Below are positions 14,933 to 22,266 of a stretch of 35,618 nt of DNA, one piece after another. This DNA comes from a virus. Below the pieces are notes generated by a model, which was given only the letters and a program-made list of their open reading frames with translations, searched no databases and was not told where the DNA came from. Location of the stretch: the IMG/VR virus record IMGVR_UViG_3300031825_000402, positions 1-35,618 of that record. One strand, given 5' to 3'. Within the stretch, counting starts at the first letter, position 1, and each line of letters starts with the position of its first letter. The translations under genes and the position numbers were made by a program.

Positions 14933-15535
14933 GGGATCTGAGTTTTTGGTTTCGGGAGGGAGGGCTTCGTTAAGCCCGATTAAAGTGCCGGGGATGTTGG
15001 GCTGGTTGGTGAAGCCGATGGAGTAGAGCTCCACCGGGCGGAAGGCCTTGCGGCCCTTGTAGGTCGTCTCGACCATGCCCCAGTTGGGGCTGTAGGCCTC
15101 GAATGCGGGGGCGTCGCCAAGGACCAGGCGCTTGCCCTCGTCGTTAAAGGCGGTGCGGAACTCCAGGCCTTTCTCGCCGACCCGCATCTCGCGGATGCGA
15201 GCAACGGCCTCGGCGCGGACTTGCGGATTCTGCTTCGCCCAGGCGGGATCGTCGGGGTGGCCGACGTAGCCGGGCAGGCCGCGAAAGGCATCAGCGAGGC
15301 GATCCAGCCGGGAGTTGAACGTCTTCACGATCGCCTCGGCGGCCTCGCGGTCGAAGACCTGCAGCCCGACGGCATTCGGATAGACGCCGTATTTGAGCGT
15401 GCTCCATTCAACCTTCGGATCGAAGGCGACGTTGATGGCGGAGACGTGGCTGGCCGGCGCGACCGGCGCGACGTTGATGGCCGCGTATAGCTTAGCACGC
15501 GGTTGGAGGAATAGGGGGCGGAAAAAGGATTTCAT
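14339..15535 (-). CDS. Head maturation protease with C-terminal scaffold, Mu I-like (398 aa)
   Basis: Mu I proteases combine a protease domain with a scaffold, and a shorter scaffold (Z) is made from an internal start. Residues ~45-190 give the protease: a GVYPNAVGLQVFDREAAEAI opening, a PGYVGHPDDPAWAKQNPQVRAEAV segment with a conserved His, then LEFRTAFNDEGKRLVLGDAPAFEAYSPNW and the FRPVELYSIGFTNQPNIPGT end that is strongly characteristic. Residues ~200-398 are a helical scaffold with repeated INEAL/AVNE motifs. The gene starts 6 nt after the portal stop. A likely internal start is at 14932 (MNKKLIELLALLG). Confidence 0.85.
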   Translation of the reverse strand: MKSFFRPLFLQPRAKLYAAINVAPVAPASHVSAINVAFDPKVEWSTLKYGVYPNAVGLQVFDREAAEAIVKTFNSRLDRLADAFRGLPGYVGHPDDPAWAKQNPQVRAEAVARIREMRVGEKGLEFRTAFNDEGKRLVLGDAPAFEAYSPNWGMVETTYKGRKAFRPVELYSIGFTNQPNIPGTLIGLNEALPPETKNSDPMNKKLIELLALLGITLGADATDAQATTAINEALPKVQSALADQGKLATAVNEVSTVKAQLTAAQGQVTTAVNEASNVRTSLATERAARAGLVITTAINEGRLTEAGRAEWLGKFTAQGASFDTVAADLGKLTKAVNTKSKTDIGARRGQPVSPEAKQRINAINEAIQAKMTTAKCDRTTAYIALQSEKPELFPNDKS

Positions 15536-15541
15536 CGGGAT

Positions 15542-15571
15542 CTAAGATTTTGGATTTGAGATTTGAGACTC
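15542..15571. repeat. GATTTTGGATTTGAGATT-type repeat ending the portal gene
   Basis: The plus-strand text AGATTTTGGATTTGAGATTT is the dispersed repeat whose relatives are at 4656-4684 and 30846-30868. On the minus strand it encodes the last residues (ESQISNPKS) and the TAG stop of the portal protein. Confidence 0.75.
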
Positions 15572-17110
15572 AGCGGCCGTGGCGGCGCCGGAGACGAGGG
15601 CGGCGCCGAAGATTTCCTCCCAGGCGTCGGCGACGGCGGAATCGGAGAGAATGGTGCGGTAGAGCTGGGGCAGCTCGGCCTGCAGCTGCTTGAGCGCGGC
15701 ATCGAACTCGGCATCGGGCAGGCCGGCGATGCGCTCCAGGCGCGTGACCAGGGGCACGAGCGAGGCGCGCTGCGCAGAGGTGAGGCGCTCGATGGCGGTG
15801 GCCTTGAAGGCGGCCGCCTTGGCGAGATCGGATGCCGGCTTCTCATTCGCCGTGCGCACAAACGGATTCACGGGAGCCGGCTCAGCAGCGACCGTGATAA
15901 GTTCCTCGCCTTTCTTCGGCTCGGGGAGGTTCAGCTCCTGGCGGACGTAGGCGACGGAGAGCGGCACCTTGTATTTCGCGGCGGTGTCGATCTTCTTGGC
16001 GGACTCGTCGGTGCTCTTCTTCTTCGGCACGACGAGCTGGAAATAGGCGAGCGGATCCACGCCCTCGCCGAAGAGCATGCGGATGACTTGCGGGTCGACG
16101 TAGCTCTGCAGGGCATCGGTGAGCATGCCGGCATCGTCGCCCTGGATCTTGTCGAGGTCGTCGGTCTGCGGGTTGGAGCCGGTGCCGCTGGGGCCGGTGG
16201 CGCTCATCGTGGCGAGGTCGCCGCCCATCCAGAGGCGCGAGATGGCGCGGTCCTGGCGCTCGACGAGGGCCGGATGCGGGGCCTGGCCGCCGTTGGGCAT
16301 GGTGAGCGCCTGGATCTTGGTGCCGTCGTCGGTGACGAGGCCGAGATCCTCGCCGTAGCCGCTGACGGCGTCGACGACCCGGTCCCACTCGGCGGTGCCC
16401 TGGGTGGCGCTGGTCGTGGCATGGATCGGGGGCTGGCCGAACTTTTCCATGAAGCTCACCCAGGCCTTGAGGCCGGCGGGGACCTTGAAGAGGTAGGCGA
16501 CGGAGCTGGCGACCATCAGGCCGCGGCCGGCATTGCACATCCAACCGCCGGGGCCGAAGATCTCGTCGAGGTCGCGGCCGTAGACGGCGGTATCGGTCTC
16601 CAAGTAGCGGAGGCGGCCGGTGGTGTTCTCGAAAAACTGGAGCGGGAGGAACTTGAACTCGGCGGTGAGTCCGCCGGCCGCACCGGGCTGCCAGATGATC
16701 TCATGCATGGCGTAGCGCATGCCGACCGCGGTCATCATCTGCTTCAGGAGTTGGCGGACGCCGCCGCGCTCCATCTCGTTGAGGCCGTCGAAGGCCGTGA
16801 GATTGTTGTAGAAGTGCTCCAGGGCGGCCTTGTGCTTGGCGGCCTCGGGTGAGTCGTCGACGGGGAGGATCTCCCATTTGAGGGAGGTGACGGCGCGGGC
16901 GCGCTTGTCGACGCACGGGCCGATCTGGTCGTCGCGGTCGATCATCTGCTGCCACAGGAGGACGGCCTGGCGCAGTTCGCCGCGGCTGAAGGCGTTGAGG
17001 TAGCTGACCAGGCGGGCCGGCGTGAGCCCCGAGATGGGGTTGGCGTAGGACTGCTTGAAGATCCGGGCGCGCTCGGCGCCGACCTTGGACTGGGGGGTGG
17101 TTTTGGCCAT
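15542..17110 (-). CDS. Portal protein, Mu gp29-like DUF935 (522 aa)
   Basis: DUF935 portals form the dodecameric ring through which DNA enters. Recognised by the start SKVGAERARIFKQSYANPISGLTPARL, the LLWQQMIDRDDQIGPCVDKRARAVTSLKWEI segment, EHFYNNL and MRYAMHEIIWQP, the GWMCNAGRGLMVASSVAYLFKVPAGLKAWVSFMEKFGQPP block and ERQDRAISRLWMGGDLATMSA. Length is normal. The frame is open further upstream, but MAKTTPQSKVG at 17110 is the family-like start. It lies 28 nt after a two-hairpin element, and its TAATG overlaps a short upstream reading frame. The C-terminus is encoded by a dispersed repeat that supplies the stop. Confidence 0.9.
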   Translation of the reverse strand: MAKTTPQSKVGAERARIFKQSYANPISGLTPARLVSYLNAFSRGELRQAVLLWQQMIDRDDQIGPCVDKRARAVTSLKWEILPVDDSPEAAKHKAALEHFYNNLTAFDGLNEMERGGVRQLLKQMMTAVGMRYAMHEIIWQPGAAGGLTAEFKFLPLQFFENTTGRLRYLETDTAVYGRDLDEIFGPGGWMCNAGRGLMVASSVAYLFKVPAGLKAWVSFMEKFGQPPIHATTSATQGTAEWDRVVDAVSGYGEDLGLVTDDGTKIQALTMPNGGQAPHPALVERQDRAISRLWMGGDLATMSATGPSGTGSNPQTDDLDKIQGDDAGMLTDALQSYVDPQVIRMLFGEGVDPLAYFQLVVPKKKSTDESAKKIDTAAKYKVPLSVAYVRQELNLPEPKKGEELITVAAEPAPVNPFVRTANEKPASDLAKAAAFKATAIERLTSAQRASLVPLVTRLERIAGLPDAEFDAALKQLQAELPQLYRTILSDSAVADAWEEIFGAALVSGAATAAESQISNPKS

Positions 17111-17138
17111 TAGAGGGATGCTCCCATGGTTACCGCGG

Positions 17139-17193
17139 CACCGTTGCCGGCTGCTACCGGCCCGGTGCATGTCCTGACCGTCGTCAGGCATGC
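17139..17193 (-). repeat. Two-hairpin element, copy 3
   Basis: Minus-strand sense. Hairpin I: GCATG/CATGC, bulged A, CCTGAC/GTCAGG, loop GACG. Hairpin II: CACCG, G, GCCGGT, AGCA, GCCGGC, AA, CGGTG (one U-G pair). It lies in the 187-nt gap between TerL and portal and ends 28 nt before the portal ATG. Confidence 0.8.
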
Positions 17194-17297
17194 CTTGCAA
17201 AGCCGTTGCAAACCTTCCAGGTGGCCCGGAAGGGGGGTCGCTGGGGTCATGGGTGCTACAAAGCCGCCCAGTGGGCTAGGATTGGCGGTGTTGGGCA

Positions 17298-19352
17298 TCA
17301 GAAGTCGCTCCATTTGCGGCCGCGGCCGGAATCAGCGGTCTCGGACTGGCGGGGGATGCGGGAAGCGCCGGCCTTGCCGGCCTTGGCGCTGCCGCCGATG
17401 GTCTCGGCCAGGGCGCTGTAGGCGTCGGCCAGGAGGAAGTGGTTTTCGCACTTGTCCACGTAGTCGCCGCTTTCCTCCTCGCGCTCGGAGCCGACGAGCA
17501 GGTGCTCATCGAGCACGTCGAGGATCTTGGGCGAGCCGTTGCCCCGGCGGGGCAGGCGCAGGGCGGGCTCGGTGCGGATGTAGGTGCGGCCTTTCTCGAT
17601 CTCGATGACCTCGGCGACGTTCTCCAGGGGGGTGAGGAATTCGCGGACGACGCGGTCGATGGTCTCGAACCGGTTGGCCTCGATCAGGGGCACGAAGACG
17701 TTGCGGTTGGCCTTCTCGAACTGGTCGAAGCCCTGGACGATGCCGGCGCCGCGCTTCTTGCGGGTGAAGGACACGACGGCACAGCGCAGGCCCTCCCAGC
17801 GACCGGCCGGCCCGTTCCAACGCAGACCGCCGGGGAAGCTGATCGTGGCGTCGGCCTTCTCCGGCACCTTTGGCCAGGTGGTGACATCCTCCAGGCCGTT
17901 GAGGCGCAGGGCGAGCGTGCGGGCGAGATCGGTCTCCGGGCCTTGGTCGATGAACAGGCAGGCCACGCCGAGCAGGGCGTGCAGCTGGGTGACGCGCTCC
18001 AGGGTGTTGCCGAGGGCGATCTGCTCCAGGTGCAGCACGCGCTTGTCGTCGGGCCGGGCGACATCGCGGGAGAAGAACCAGCAGCGGCGGCCGGTATCGA
18101 GGCCGGCGAAGACCTTGGCCCCCTCGCGGGCGCGGGGCGCCATGTCGTAGACCTCGACCTTGCGGGCGCGATCGAGGACGGATGCGCTGATCTTCTGCTC
18201 CGTGCTCTCCGGCATGGCACGGCGGTCGCAGTTGAAGGTGATCATCTGGTCCGGATCGACCACGGCCTTGGCCCAGTGGGCGACGATCTGCGAGGCGTCG
18301 ATCGCGGGGATGCCGAGCTGGGAGATGCGATAGGAGGTGTTCTCCAGGCGGCGCTGCTCGGGCTTGCGGTGGTGCCAGCGGAAACCCTGGCGCGAGCGGT
18401 CCAGCTCGGTGCCACACTTCACGCAGGCGTAATAGTAGCGGTGCGCGGGATCGTGCGTGGCGAGCACCGGGCCATCGTCGGCGCGCTTGAACTCGGCGGT
18501 GAGCGTGAGGTGGGGATCGTCGGTGCGCGGCGTGCCGCTGAGGGCGACGCGCAGGCACTGCGGGAAACTCTCCTCCAGATTCTGCTCGTGCGCGCAGCTC
18601 GGGCAGCGGTGCAGCTTCACGCCCTGGCTGCCATCCTTCCACTTCTTGTGCATGCCGCGGCCGGCGATGCGCTGCGTGCCGATGTTGATCGTGAGGCGCA
18701 GGTCGCTGGAGGTCATGCGCGCCGCGACAAACTTCTCCAGGCGGGGCTTGATGTCGTCGACCTCGTCGAGGGTGGTGAGGTCGAAGGTGAAGGTGGTCGG
18801 CACCTTGTTGAGGCCGATGATCATGCCCTGGCTCTTGCGCTGCCCGTCGGTCACGGTGAACGCGCCCTTGCGGTTCACGGCCTTGCCCGACTTGTTCACG
18901 GCGCGGCCGACCTTCGTCATCTCGGCGAACCATGGCAGCTGGTCGAGGATGTCGGGGCGGAACTTGGTATCGATCATGCCCTCGACGAGATCCTTGTCGG
19001 GCAGGTAGAAGCCCCAGCGCAGCCAGGCGATGCCGGTCGAGTAGGCGCCGAGATTCAGTTCCAGGACGGATTTGCCGAACTGGGCGCCGCCCGCGATCGA
19101 GATCGTGGCATCCTTCACGGGCTTGCCGGTGTGCGAGCCGAGCACGCGGTCGATGTCGTCGACGATCTCCAGCAGGGCCTCGCGACCGGTGAAGGTGTAG
19201 GGACCGTATTCGCCGCGCGCGATGGGCACGCGGGCATGCTTCTCCAGGAACTCCTTGAACGACTTCACGTCCGGCCCGTGCACGGCGCGGCCGTCGTCGG
19301 CCAGGCCGGCGGACATCTTGTCGAACGCGGAGACTTTGCGCGGAGCGGCCAT
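17298..19352 (-). CDS. Terminase large subunit, GpA/gp28-like (684 aa)
   Basis: The packaging motor: ATPase plus nuclease. The Walker A-like motif GGAQFGKS is at residues ~88-95, with the Walker B-like TTLDEVDD near 193-200. Two zinc-ribbon motifs, RCPSCAHEQ (with a partner Cys about 12 residues on) and ACVKCGTELDRS, are a feature of the GpA family. The nuclease region has acidic motifs FAGLDTGRR and LFIDQGPETDLA. The open frame continues upstream, but the ATG at 19352 shares its A with the small terminase stop (TGATG), so the shorter start is right. The 684-aa length is normal for GpA-type terminases. Small and large terminases, then portal, follow the gp27-28-29 order of Mu. Confidence 0.9.
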   Translation of the reverse strand: MAAPRKVSAFDKMSAGLADDGRAVHGPDVKSFKEFLEKHARVPIARGEYGPYTFTGREALLEIVDDIDRVLGSHTGKPVKDATISIAGGAQFGKSVLELNLGAYSTGIAWLRWGFYLPDKDLVEGMIDTKFRPDILDQLPWFAEMTKVGRAVNKSGKAVNRKGAFTVTDGQRKSQGMIIGLNKVPTTFTFDLTTLDEVDDIKPRLEKFVAARMTSSDLRLTINIGTQRIAGRGMHKKWKDGSQGVKLHRCPSCAHEQNLEESFPQCLRVALSGTPRTDDPHLTLTAEFKRADDGPVLATHDPAHRYYYACVKCGTELDRSRQGFRWHHRKPEQRRLENTSYRISQLGIPAIDASQIVAHWAKAVVDPDQMITFNCDRRAMPESTEQKISASVLDRARKVEVYDMAPRAREGAKVFAGLDTGRRCWFFSRDVARPDDKRVLHLEQIALGNTLERVTQLHALLGVACLFIDQGPETDLARTLALRLNGLEDVTTWPKVPEKADATISFPGGLRWNGPAGRWEGLRCAVVSFTRKKRGAGIVQGFDQFEKANRNVFVPLIEANRFETIDRVVREFLTPLENVAEVIEIEKGRTYIRTEPALRLPRRGNGSPKILDVLDEHLLVGSEREEESGDYVDKCENHFLLADAYSALAETIGGSAKAGKAGASRIPRQSETADSGRGRKWSDF

Positions 19353-19885
19353 CAGGTGCGGGCCTTTTTGATGAGGGCGCCGGCCTGCTCGATGAGCCGG
19401 CGGGCCTCGGGAATTTCCTTTGCCTCTTCGAGCAGGGCGTCGATGCCGTGCTCCCAGTCCTCTTTCTTCGAGTGCTCGAACTTCTCGCGTTCGAGCTGGA
19501 GCTTTTCCTTTTCGAGCGAGGCCTTGCCCAGCATGGAGAACATCGCCGGGTCGCGATTCTCCGCGGCCATCAGCTCGAAATTCACCTGCGCGACCTTGCG
19601 GGCCAGATCCGCTTTCTCGCGCAGCTCGGGCATCTTGTTGAGCGAGGCCTCCAGCTGATCCGAGGTGCGGGCGGCGCGGCGCAACACGCAGGAGCGCGGA
19701 TACCATTGCCAGAAGTTGGTGGCGACACCGGCCGATACCTTCAGGCCGTGCGTTTCCTCCAGCCACTTCAGGGCCTTGGCCTGCGTGGTGTGGCGCAGCT
19801 GCTGGTAGAACTCCTCCTGGAGCGCGTCGCCCATGGTCTTGAGCACGGCATCCCCGCGGGCTTTTTTGTCCTGGGCGTTGCTCAT
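19352..19885 (-). CDS. Small terminase, Mu gp27-like DUF3486 (177 aa)
   Basis: Recognises phage DNA for packaging. The DUF3486-type order is visible: LGDALQEEF-type helices, then KALKWLEETHGLKVSAGVATNFWQWYPR with a helix-turn-helix-like turn, then a long charged coiled coil (~60-150: KMPELREKADLARKVAQVNFELMAA and KEKLQLEREKFEHSKKED). Length is in the family range. It overlaps the exported-protein ORF by 4 nt (ATGA) and the large terminase by 1 nt. The start at 19885 (MSNAQDKKAR) is chosen over an upstream in-frame ATG, which lies inside the overlapping gene. Confidence 0.8.
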   Translation of the reverse strand: MSNAQDKKARGDAVLKTMGDALQEEFYQQLRHTTQAKALKWLEETHGLKVSAGVATNFWQWYPRSCVLRRAARTSDQLEASLNKMPELREKADLARKVAQVNFELMAAENRDPAMFSMLGKASLEKEKLQLEREKFEHSKKEDWEHGIDALLEEAKEIPEARRLIEQAGALIKKART

Positions 19886-20244
19886 GAGCGGGCGCGCTCC
19901 TGGCGGGTCGCAGCGCTCACGGCCATCGCTGCGCGTTTGCATGCACCCTGGGCCGCATGGTCTTCACTGGTTGGAACAAGGGAGTTGCCGGCGGCGCTAC
20001 CCCTAACGCCGCCGGCGGAGGTTACTCCAAATTCCGCGAACATGACGGACGCGGAAAAGTGTTGGCCTTCTCTGGCCCTCGTTGCGTCGGGTTTCGGAGC
20101 GTGGAGGGTTGCAACCCCGACTTGCGCCGGGGTGGCCAAGGCTCCTGCGTGCACGGGTGGCACGAGGAAAAGAAACGCCAGCAGCATCAAGGTATCGATG
20201 AAGCCGCGGGGCATGCCGATGAAGGTGTGGGCGCCAGGGATCAT
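19882..20244 (-). CDS. Small exported protein (120 aa), unknown
   Basis: ATGA overlaps at both ends (with the gp26-like gene at 20241-20244 and with small terminase at 19882-19885) argue that this frame is translated. Residues ~14-33 make a signal peptide (TLMLLAFLFLVPPVHA). The rest has low information, rich in Ala, Gly, Val and Ser. It contains a perfect 10-bp hairpin at 19987-20016. The region from about 19960 to 20150 may be an inserted repeat that became coding. Mu has no exported protein in this place. A chance ORF inside an inserted repeat is the main alternative. Confidence 0.45.
   Translation of the reverse strand: MIPGAHTFIGMPRGFIDTLMLLAFLFLVPPVHAGALATPAQVGVATLHAPKPDATRAREGQHFSASVMFAEFGVTSAGGVRGSAAGNSLVPTSEDHAAQGACKRAAMAVSAATRQERARS
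19987..20016. repeat. Perfect 10-bp hairpin in the exported-protein ORF
   Basis: GCCGGCGGCG (19987-19996) and CGCCGCCGGC (20007-20016) are exact reverse complements around a 10-nt loop. It lies inside a coding frame with low sequence complexity, which suggests an inserted repeat. A second weaker CCCC/GGGG hairpin lies near 20115-20135. Confidence 0.6.
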
Positions 20245-20507
20245 GTCGCGTTGGCGGCGAGCCAGAGGCGGCCGGCGTCGGTGAGCTGGAGCTTGCGGCC
20301 GCGCTCCGTGGGCAGCGCGACCGTCAGCCGCTCGGTGTCGATCGTGCGCAGGGCGGCATCCAACTCGGCCGTGGTGGGCTGAAGGAAGTCCACCTTGAGC
20401 GTGGCCTGGTCGCGGAGACTCTCCTCCCGCACGGGATAGCTGCCGCAGTCGGCCAGCGACTGGATGAGGGCGCGCTTGAGGAGGAAGGTGCGTTCGGGGG
20501 CGTTCAT
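20241..20507 (-). CDS. Winged-helix-like protein, Mu gp26-like (88 aa)
   Basis: In Mu-like phages the gene between DUF2730 (gp25) and small terminase (gp27) encodes gp26, a small winged-helix-type protein. The gene here has that place and the pattern ERTFLLKRALIQSLADCGSYPVREESLRDQ, then a TAELDAALRTID helix and a beta-hairpin ending LTDAGRLWLAAN. It overlaps its neighbours by 4 nt on both sides (ATGA). The true start is 20507, since the longer frame reads through the upstream gene. Function is unknown; DNA binding during packaging or regulation is possible. Confidence 0.55.
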   Translation of the reverse strand: MNAPERTFLLKRALIQSLADCGSYPVREESLRDQATLKVDFLQPTTAELDAALRTIDTERLTVALPTERGRKLQLTDAGRLWLAANAT

Positions 20508-20914
20508 TTTTGGACCATCCCCTGCAGTTTGCTCACGGCGGCGAGGACCTCGTTGATGCGGGTGTGCACGCCCTGGTTGTCCGCCTTGATCTCCAGGCGC
20601 AGGGCATTGACAGAGTTGGCGAGCTTGTCGGTGCTGGCGCGCAGATCCGCGCGCAACTCCGCGATTGCAGCATCCACTTCCCCACGCTCGCGCGCGATGC
20701 GGCCGTGCGCCAGCTTCAGGTCCTCCTTGGTGGCGTAGGCCGTATGCGGCTTGACCTCGAAGGGCTGCGGCGGCGATTCGGCCGGCGGCTCGCGTAGGCT
20801 CTGCACCGCGACAAAGCAACCGAGCACAGCGGCGATGCCACCAGCCAGCCAGAAGAAGTTTTCCAGCCAAGGCTTGATAGTCTCGGGGGCGGATTGAGCG
20901 ATGAGCGTGAGCAT
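20504..20914 (-). CDS. DUF2730-like membrane/coiled-coil protein (136 aa)
   Basis: Mu gp25-type (DUF2730) proteins have one N-terminal transmembrane helix and a coiled coil; here the helix is at residues ~18-40 (FFWLAGGIAAVLGCFVAV), followed by a Pro-rich linker and a coiled coil (~65-136). It is cotranscribed with the gp26-like gene, with ATGA overlap. Roles suggested for this group include lysis-related and assembly-accessory work, but none is established. Confidence 0.6.
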   Translation of the reverse strand: MLTLIAQSAPETIKPWLENFFWLAGGIAAVLGCFVAVQSLREPPAESPPQPFEVKPHTAYATKEDLKLAHGRIARERGEVDAAIAELRADLRASTDKLANSVNALRLEIKADNQGVHTRINEVLAAVSKLQGMVQK

Positions 20915-20934
20915 GGCAGCGTGGGTGCGGGCGG

Positions 20935-21207
20935 TTATTGTTTCCGCTCGCGGACGATCTTCGCGGGCTTGATGAGCCAGGGATTGCTGTGCTCCAGCGT
21001 GGTGGTGATCACCCCGTCGTTCACCTCGCGGGTGTAGTCGGTGTTGGTGACACGGCCGGGGATGTGGGCCTCCTTGATCCCGAGCTGGTCGAACTTCTCC
21101 AGCTGGGTGACGAGGCTGGTGCAGCCGGTGGTGGCGAACACGACACAGAGGGCGCAGAGGCCGACACAGAGGCCACGGAGGGAGGCAGGGCGGGTTTTAT
21201 TTTTCAT
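20935..21207 (-). CDS. Small lipoprotein (90 aa), possibly Rz1/spanin-like
   Basis: Residues ~1-28 are a signal peptide ending in a lipobox-like ATTGC, so the mature protein should be lipidated at Cys28. The core (LRGLCVGLCALCVVFA) is encoded by a CTCTGTGT-type dispersed repeat at 21144-21185. The mature part (~60 aa) has no recognisable family. The place between the amidase and gp25-like genes fits an outer-membrane spanin subunit, but no clear embedded Rz partner is seen. Confidence 0.55.
   Translation of the reverse strand: MKNKTRPASLRGLCVGLCALCVVFATTGCTSLVTQLEKFDQLGIKEAHIPGRVTNTDYTREVNDGVITTTLEHSNPWLIKPAKIVRERKQ
21144..21185. repeat. CTCTGTGTCGGCCTCTG-type repeat, copy 1
   Basis: The plus strand reads ACACAGAGGGCGCAGAGGCC and continues with ACACAGAGGCCACGGAGG. 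Its complement appears at 31909-31950 in the transglycosylase-like gene. Both copies encode hydrophobic signal-peptide cores in the same reading frame. Confidence 0.75.
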
Positions 21208-21211
21208 ACCG

Positions 21212-21727
21212 TTACGGGATTAAAAATGGGCTGCGGACGAGCAGGCCGGGGGAGACTTCCCAGGCATTGGTGACGCGGAGGAGCTTGATGCCGGCGGCGG
21301 CGATGGCGGCGAAGACCAGCTCGGAGCAGAACCACTTGCCGCCGCTCTCGTGGCCCTCGACGGAGGAGCGCGACACGAAACCGAAGACCATGGGCCAGTC
21401 GTAGCGCTTGCCGAGCTGGCGCTGGGCGAAGGCGAAGACCTGCTCCTCCTGCTCGGGCGTGAGGCCGGCGACGGAGAACACATCGACGCGCTCGCTCGCC
21501 CGCTTGGGCATCATGGACAGGGCGCGCACGCCCTTGAACTCGCGGCTCTCGATGTAGCCGCGGCCGGGGAAAAAGAGGGAGGCGTGCGAGTAGTTGCCGC
21601 GCTGCTGCCAGCGGATGAGCGAGCCGATCAAGCCGGGCGAGCGATGCAGGCAGACGAATACCCGTGGACGGTCGCCGGTGGACGGTGGCAGCGTGCTCAA
21701 GGTGGAAGACGGAACGACGTCGCTCAT
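21212..21727 (-). CDS. Permuted papain-like (YiiX/NlpC-P60-like) protein (171 aa)
   Basis: The order of catalytic motifs is permuted: a His in RGNYSHASLFF about residue 45, then a C-terminal Cys in KWFCSELVFAA about residue 130. This is the pattern of YiiX-like permuted papain-fold hydrolases, which cleave amide or ester bonds. The segment HRSPGLIGSLIRWQQ is also typical. In this position the protein could be a peptidoglycan amidase used for lysis or entry. The start at 21727 overlaps the HTH gene stop by 4 nt; the longer frame is only overlap. A GGTGGAC-type repeat (21664-21690) encodes residues 13-21 (PPSTGDRPR). Confidence 0.65.
   Translation of the reverse strand: MSDVVPSSTLSTLPPSTGDRPRVFVCLHRSPGLIGSLIRWQQRGNYSHASLFFPGRGYIESREFKGVRALSMMPKRASERVDVFSVAGLTPEQEEQVFAFAQRQLGKRYDWPMVFGFVSRSSVEGHESGGKWFCSELVFAAIAAAGIKLLRVTNAWEVSPGLLVRSPFLIP
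21664..21690. repeat. GGTGGAC-type repeat copy within the amidase gene
   Basis: GTGGACGGTCGCCGGTGGAC and continuation match the family seen at 2247-2277 and 3756-3780. It is in frame near the N-terminus of the papain-like protein. Confidence 0.65.
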
Positions 21728-22266
21728 GTGGCGGCCTTCTGTGCTTTCGCGGCAAGGGCGATAGCACGCTGCTTGTAGGTCCACTGGTGAATCGTGTTGG
21801 GGCGGATGCCGATCTCGGCGCAGGCCTGCTTGAGCGACTTGGTGCCGGCCGCATCCTCGGCGACGATGCGCGCATAGAGCGCAGCCTTGGCGGGATCGAG
21901 CCGGGTGCGGCGTCCACCGCGCACTCCGTGGCCGACTGCGGCCGGTGACTGTTTAATTGCCGGAGCGTTTTTGCACACCGGATTCGTGATGCGGAAAATC
22001 TCGCGGCCGAGCGCGGCGCGCACGATGAAGCGGCCGGAGCCGGCATCGGTGCGGAGGAGGAGCAGGTAGTCGCCGCCCTTGATCACGGAGACGCTGGCGA
22101 CCTCGACCAAACACGTCGGCACGCACACCGTTGCGGCCTGCTGGCCGCCCGGTATCTGTCCCGGATTCTCGCCGTTCATAGCTGGCGAAATCCTGGCAGA
22201 CGCTTTGACGGCGGCGGGATTTTCTGCTTGGGTCTCGGTTGTCGAGAGATGGGAAGCGGCTGACAC
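21724..22266 (-). CDS. HTH DNA-binding protein opening the late operon (180 aa, start uncertain)
   Basis: The C-terminal third reads as a helix-turn-helix: AKAALYARIVAEDAAG, then SLKQACAEIGIRPNTIHQWTYKQRA, like HTH_23/terminase-small-type motifs. Residues ~60-100 form a beta-type domain (VIKGGDYLLLLRT, FIVRAALGREIF). As first gene of the late operon it may be a late activator or a packaging-related protein; it does not look like Mor/C. The N-terminal ~48 residues run through a two-hairpin element (22126-22200), so the real start may be a TTG or GTG after it (22110, or the GTG before IKGGDY). The annotated ATG at 22266 may be wrong. Confidence 0.55.
   Translation of the reverse strand: MSAASHLSTTETQAENPAAVKASARISPAMNGENPGQIPGGQQAATVCVPTCLVEVASVSVIKGGDYLLLLRTDAGSGRFIVRAALGREIFRITNPVCKNAPAIKQSPAAVGHGVRGGRRTRLDPAKAALYARIVAEDAAGTKSLKQACAEIGIRPNTIHQWTYKQRAIALAAKAQKAAT
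22126..22200 (-). repeat. Two-hairpin element, copy 4, in the 5' part of the HTH gene
   Basis: Minus-strand sense. Hairpin I: TCTG/CAGA, bulged A, CC/GG, GGATT/AATCC. Hairpin II: TACCG, G, GCGGCC, AGCA, GGCCGC, AA, CGGTG. If the HTH gene starts downstream, this copy is a 5' leader; if it starts at 22266, the copy is translated in frame (ENPGQIPGGQQAATV). Confidence 0.8.

Noticed and set aside
17110-17313. 67-aa minus-strand ORF between TerL and portal, ending in TAATG
   Set aside because: The overlap with the portal start is suggestive, but about half is the two-hairpin element and no family is seen. It could be a short leader frame and is left out as a gene.
17439-19658. 739-aa plus-strand ORF
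   Set aside because: Exactly antisense to the large terminase and rich in Leu/Ala/Gly/Val; shadow.
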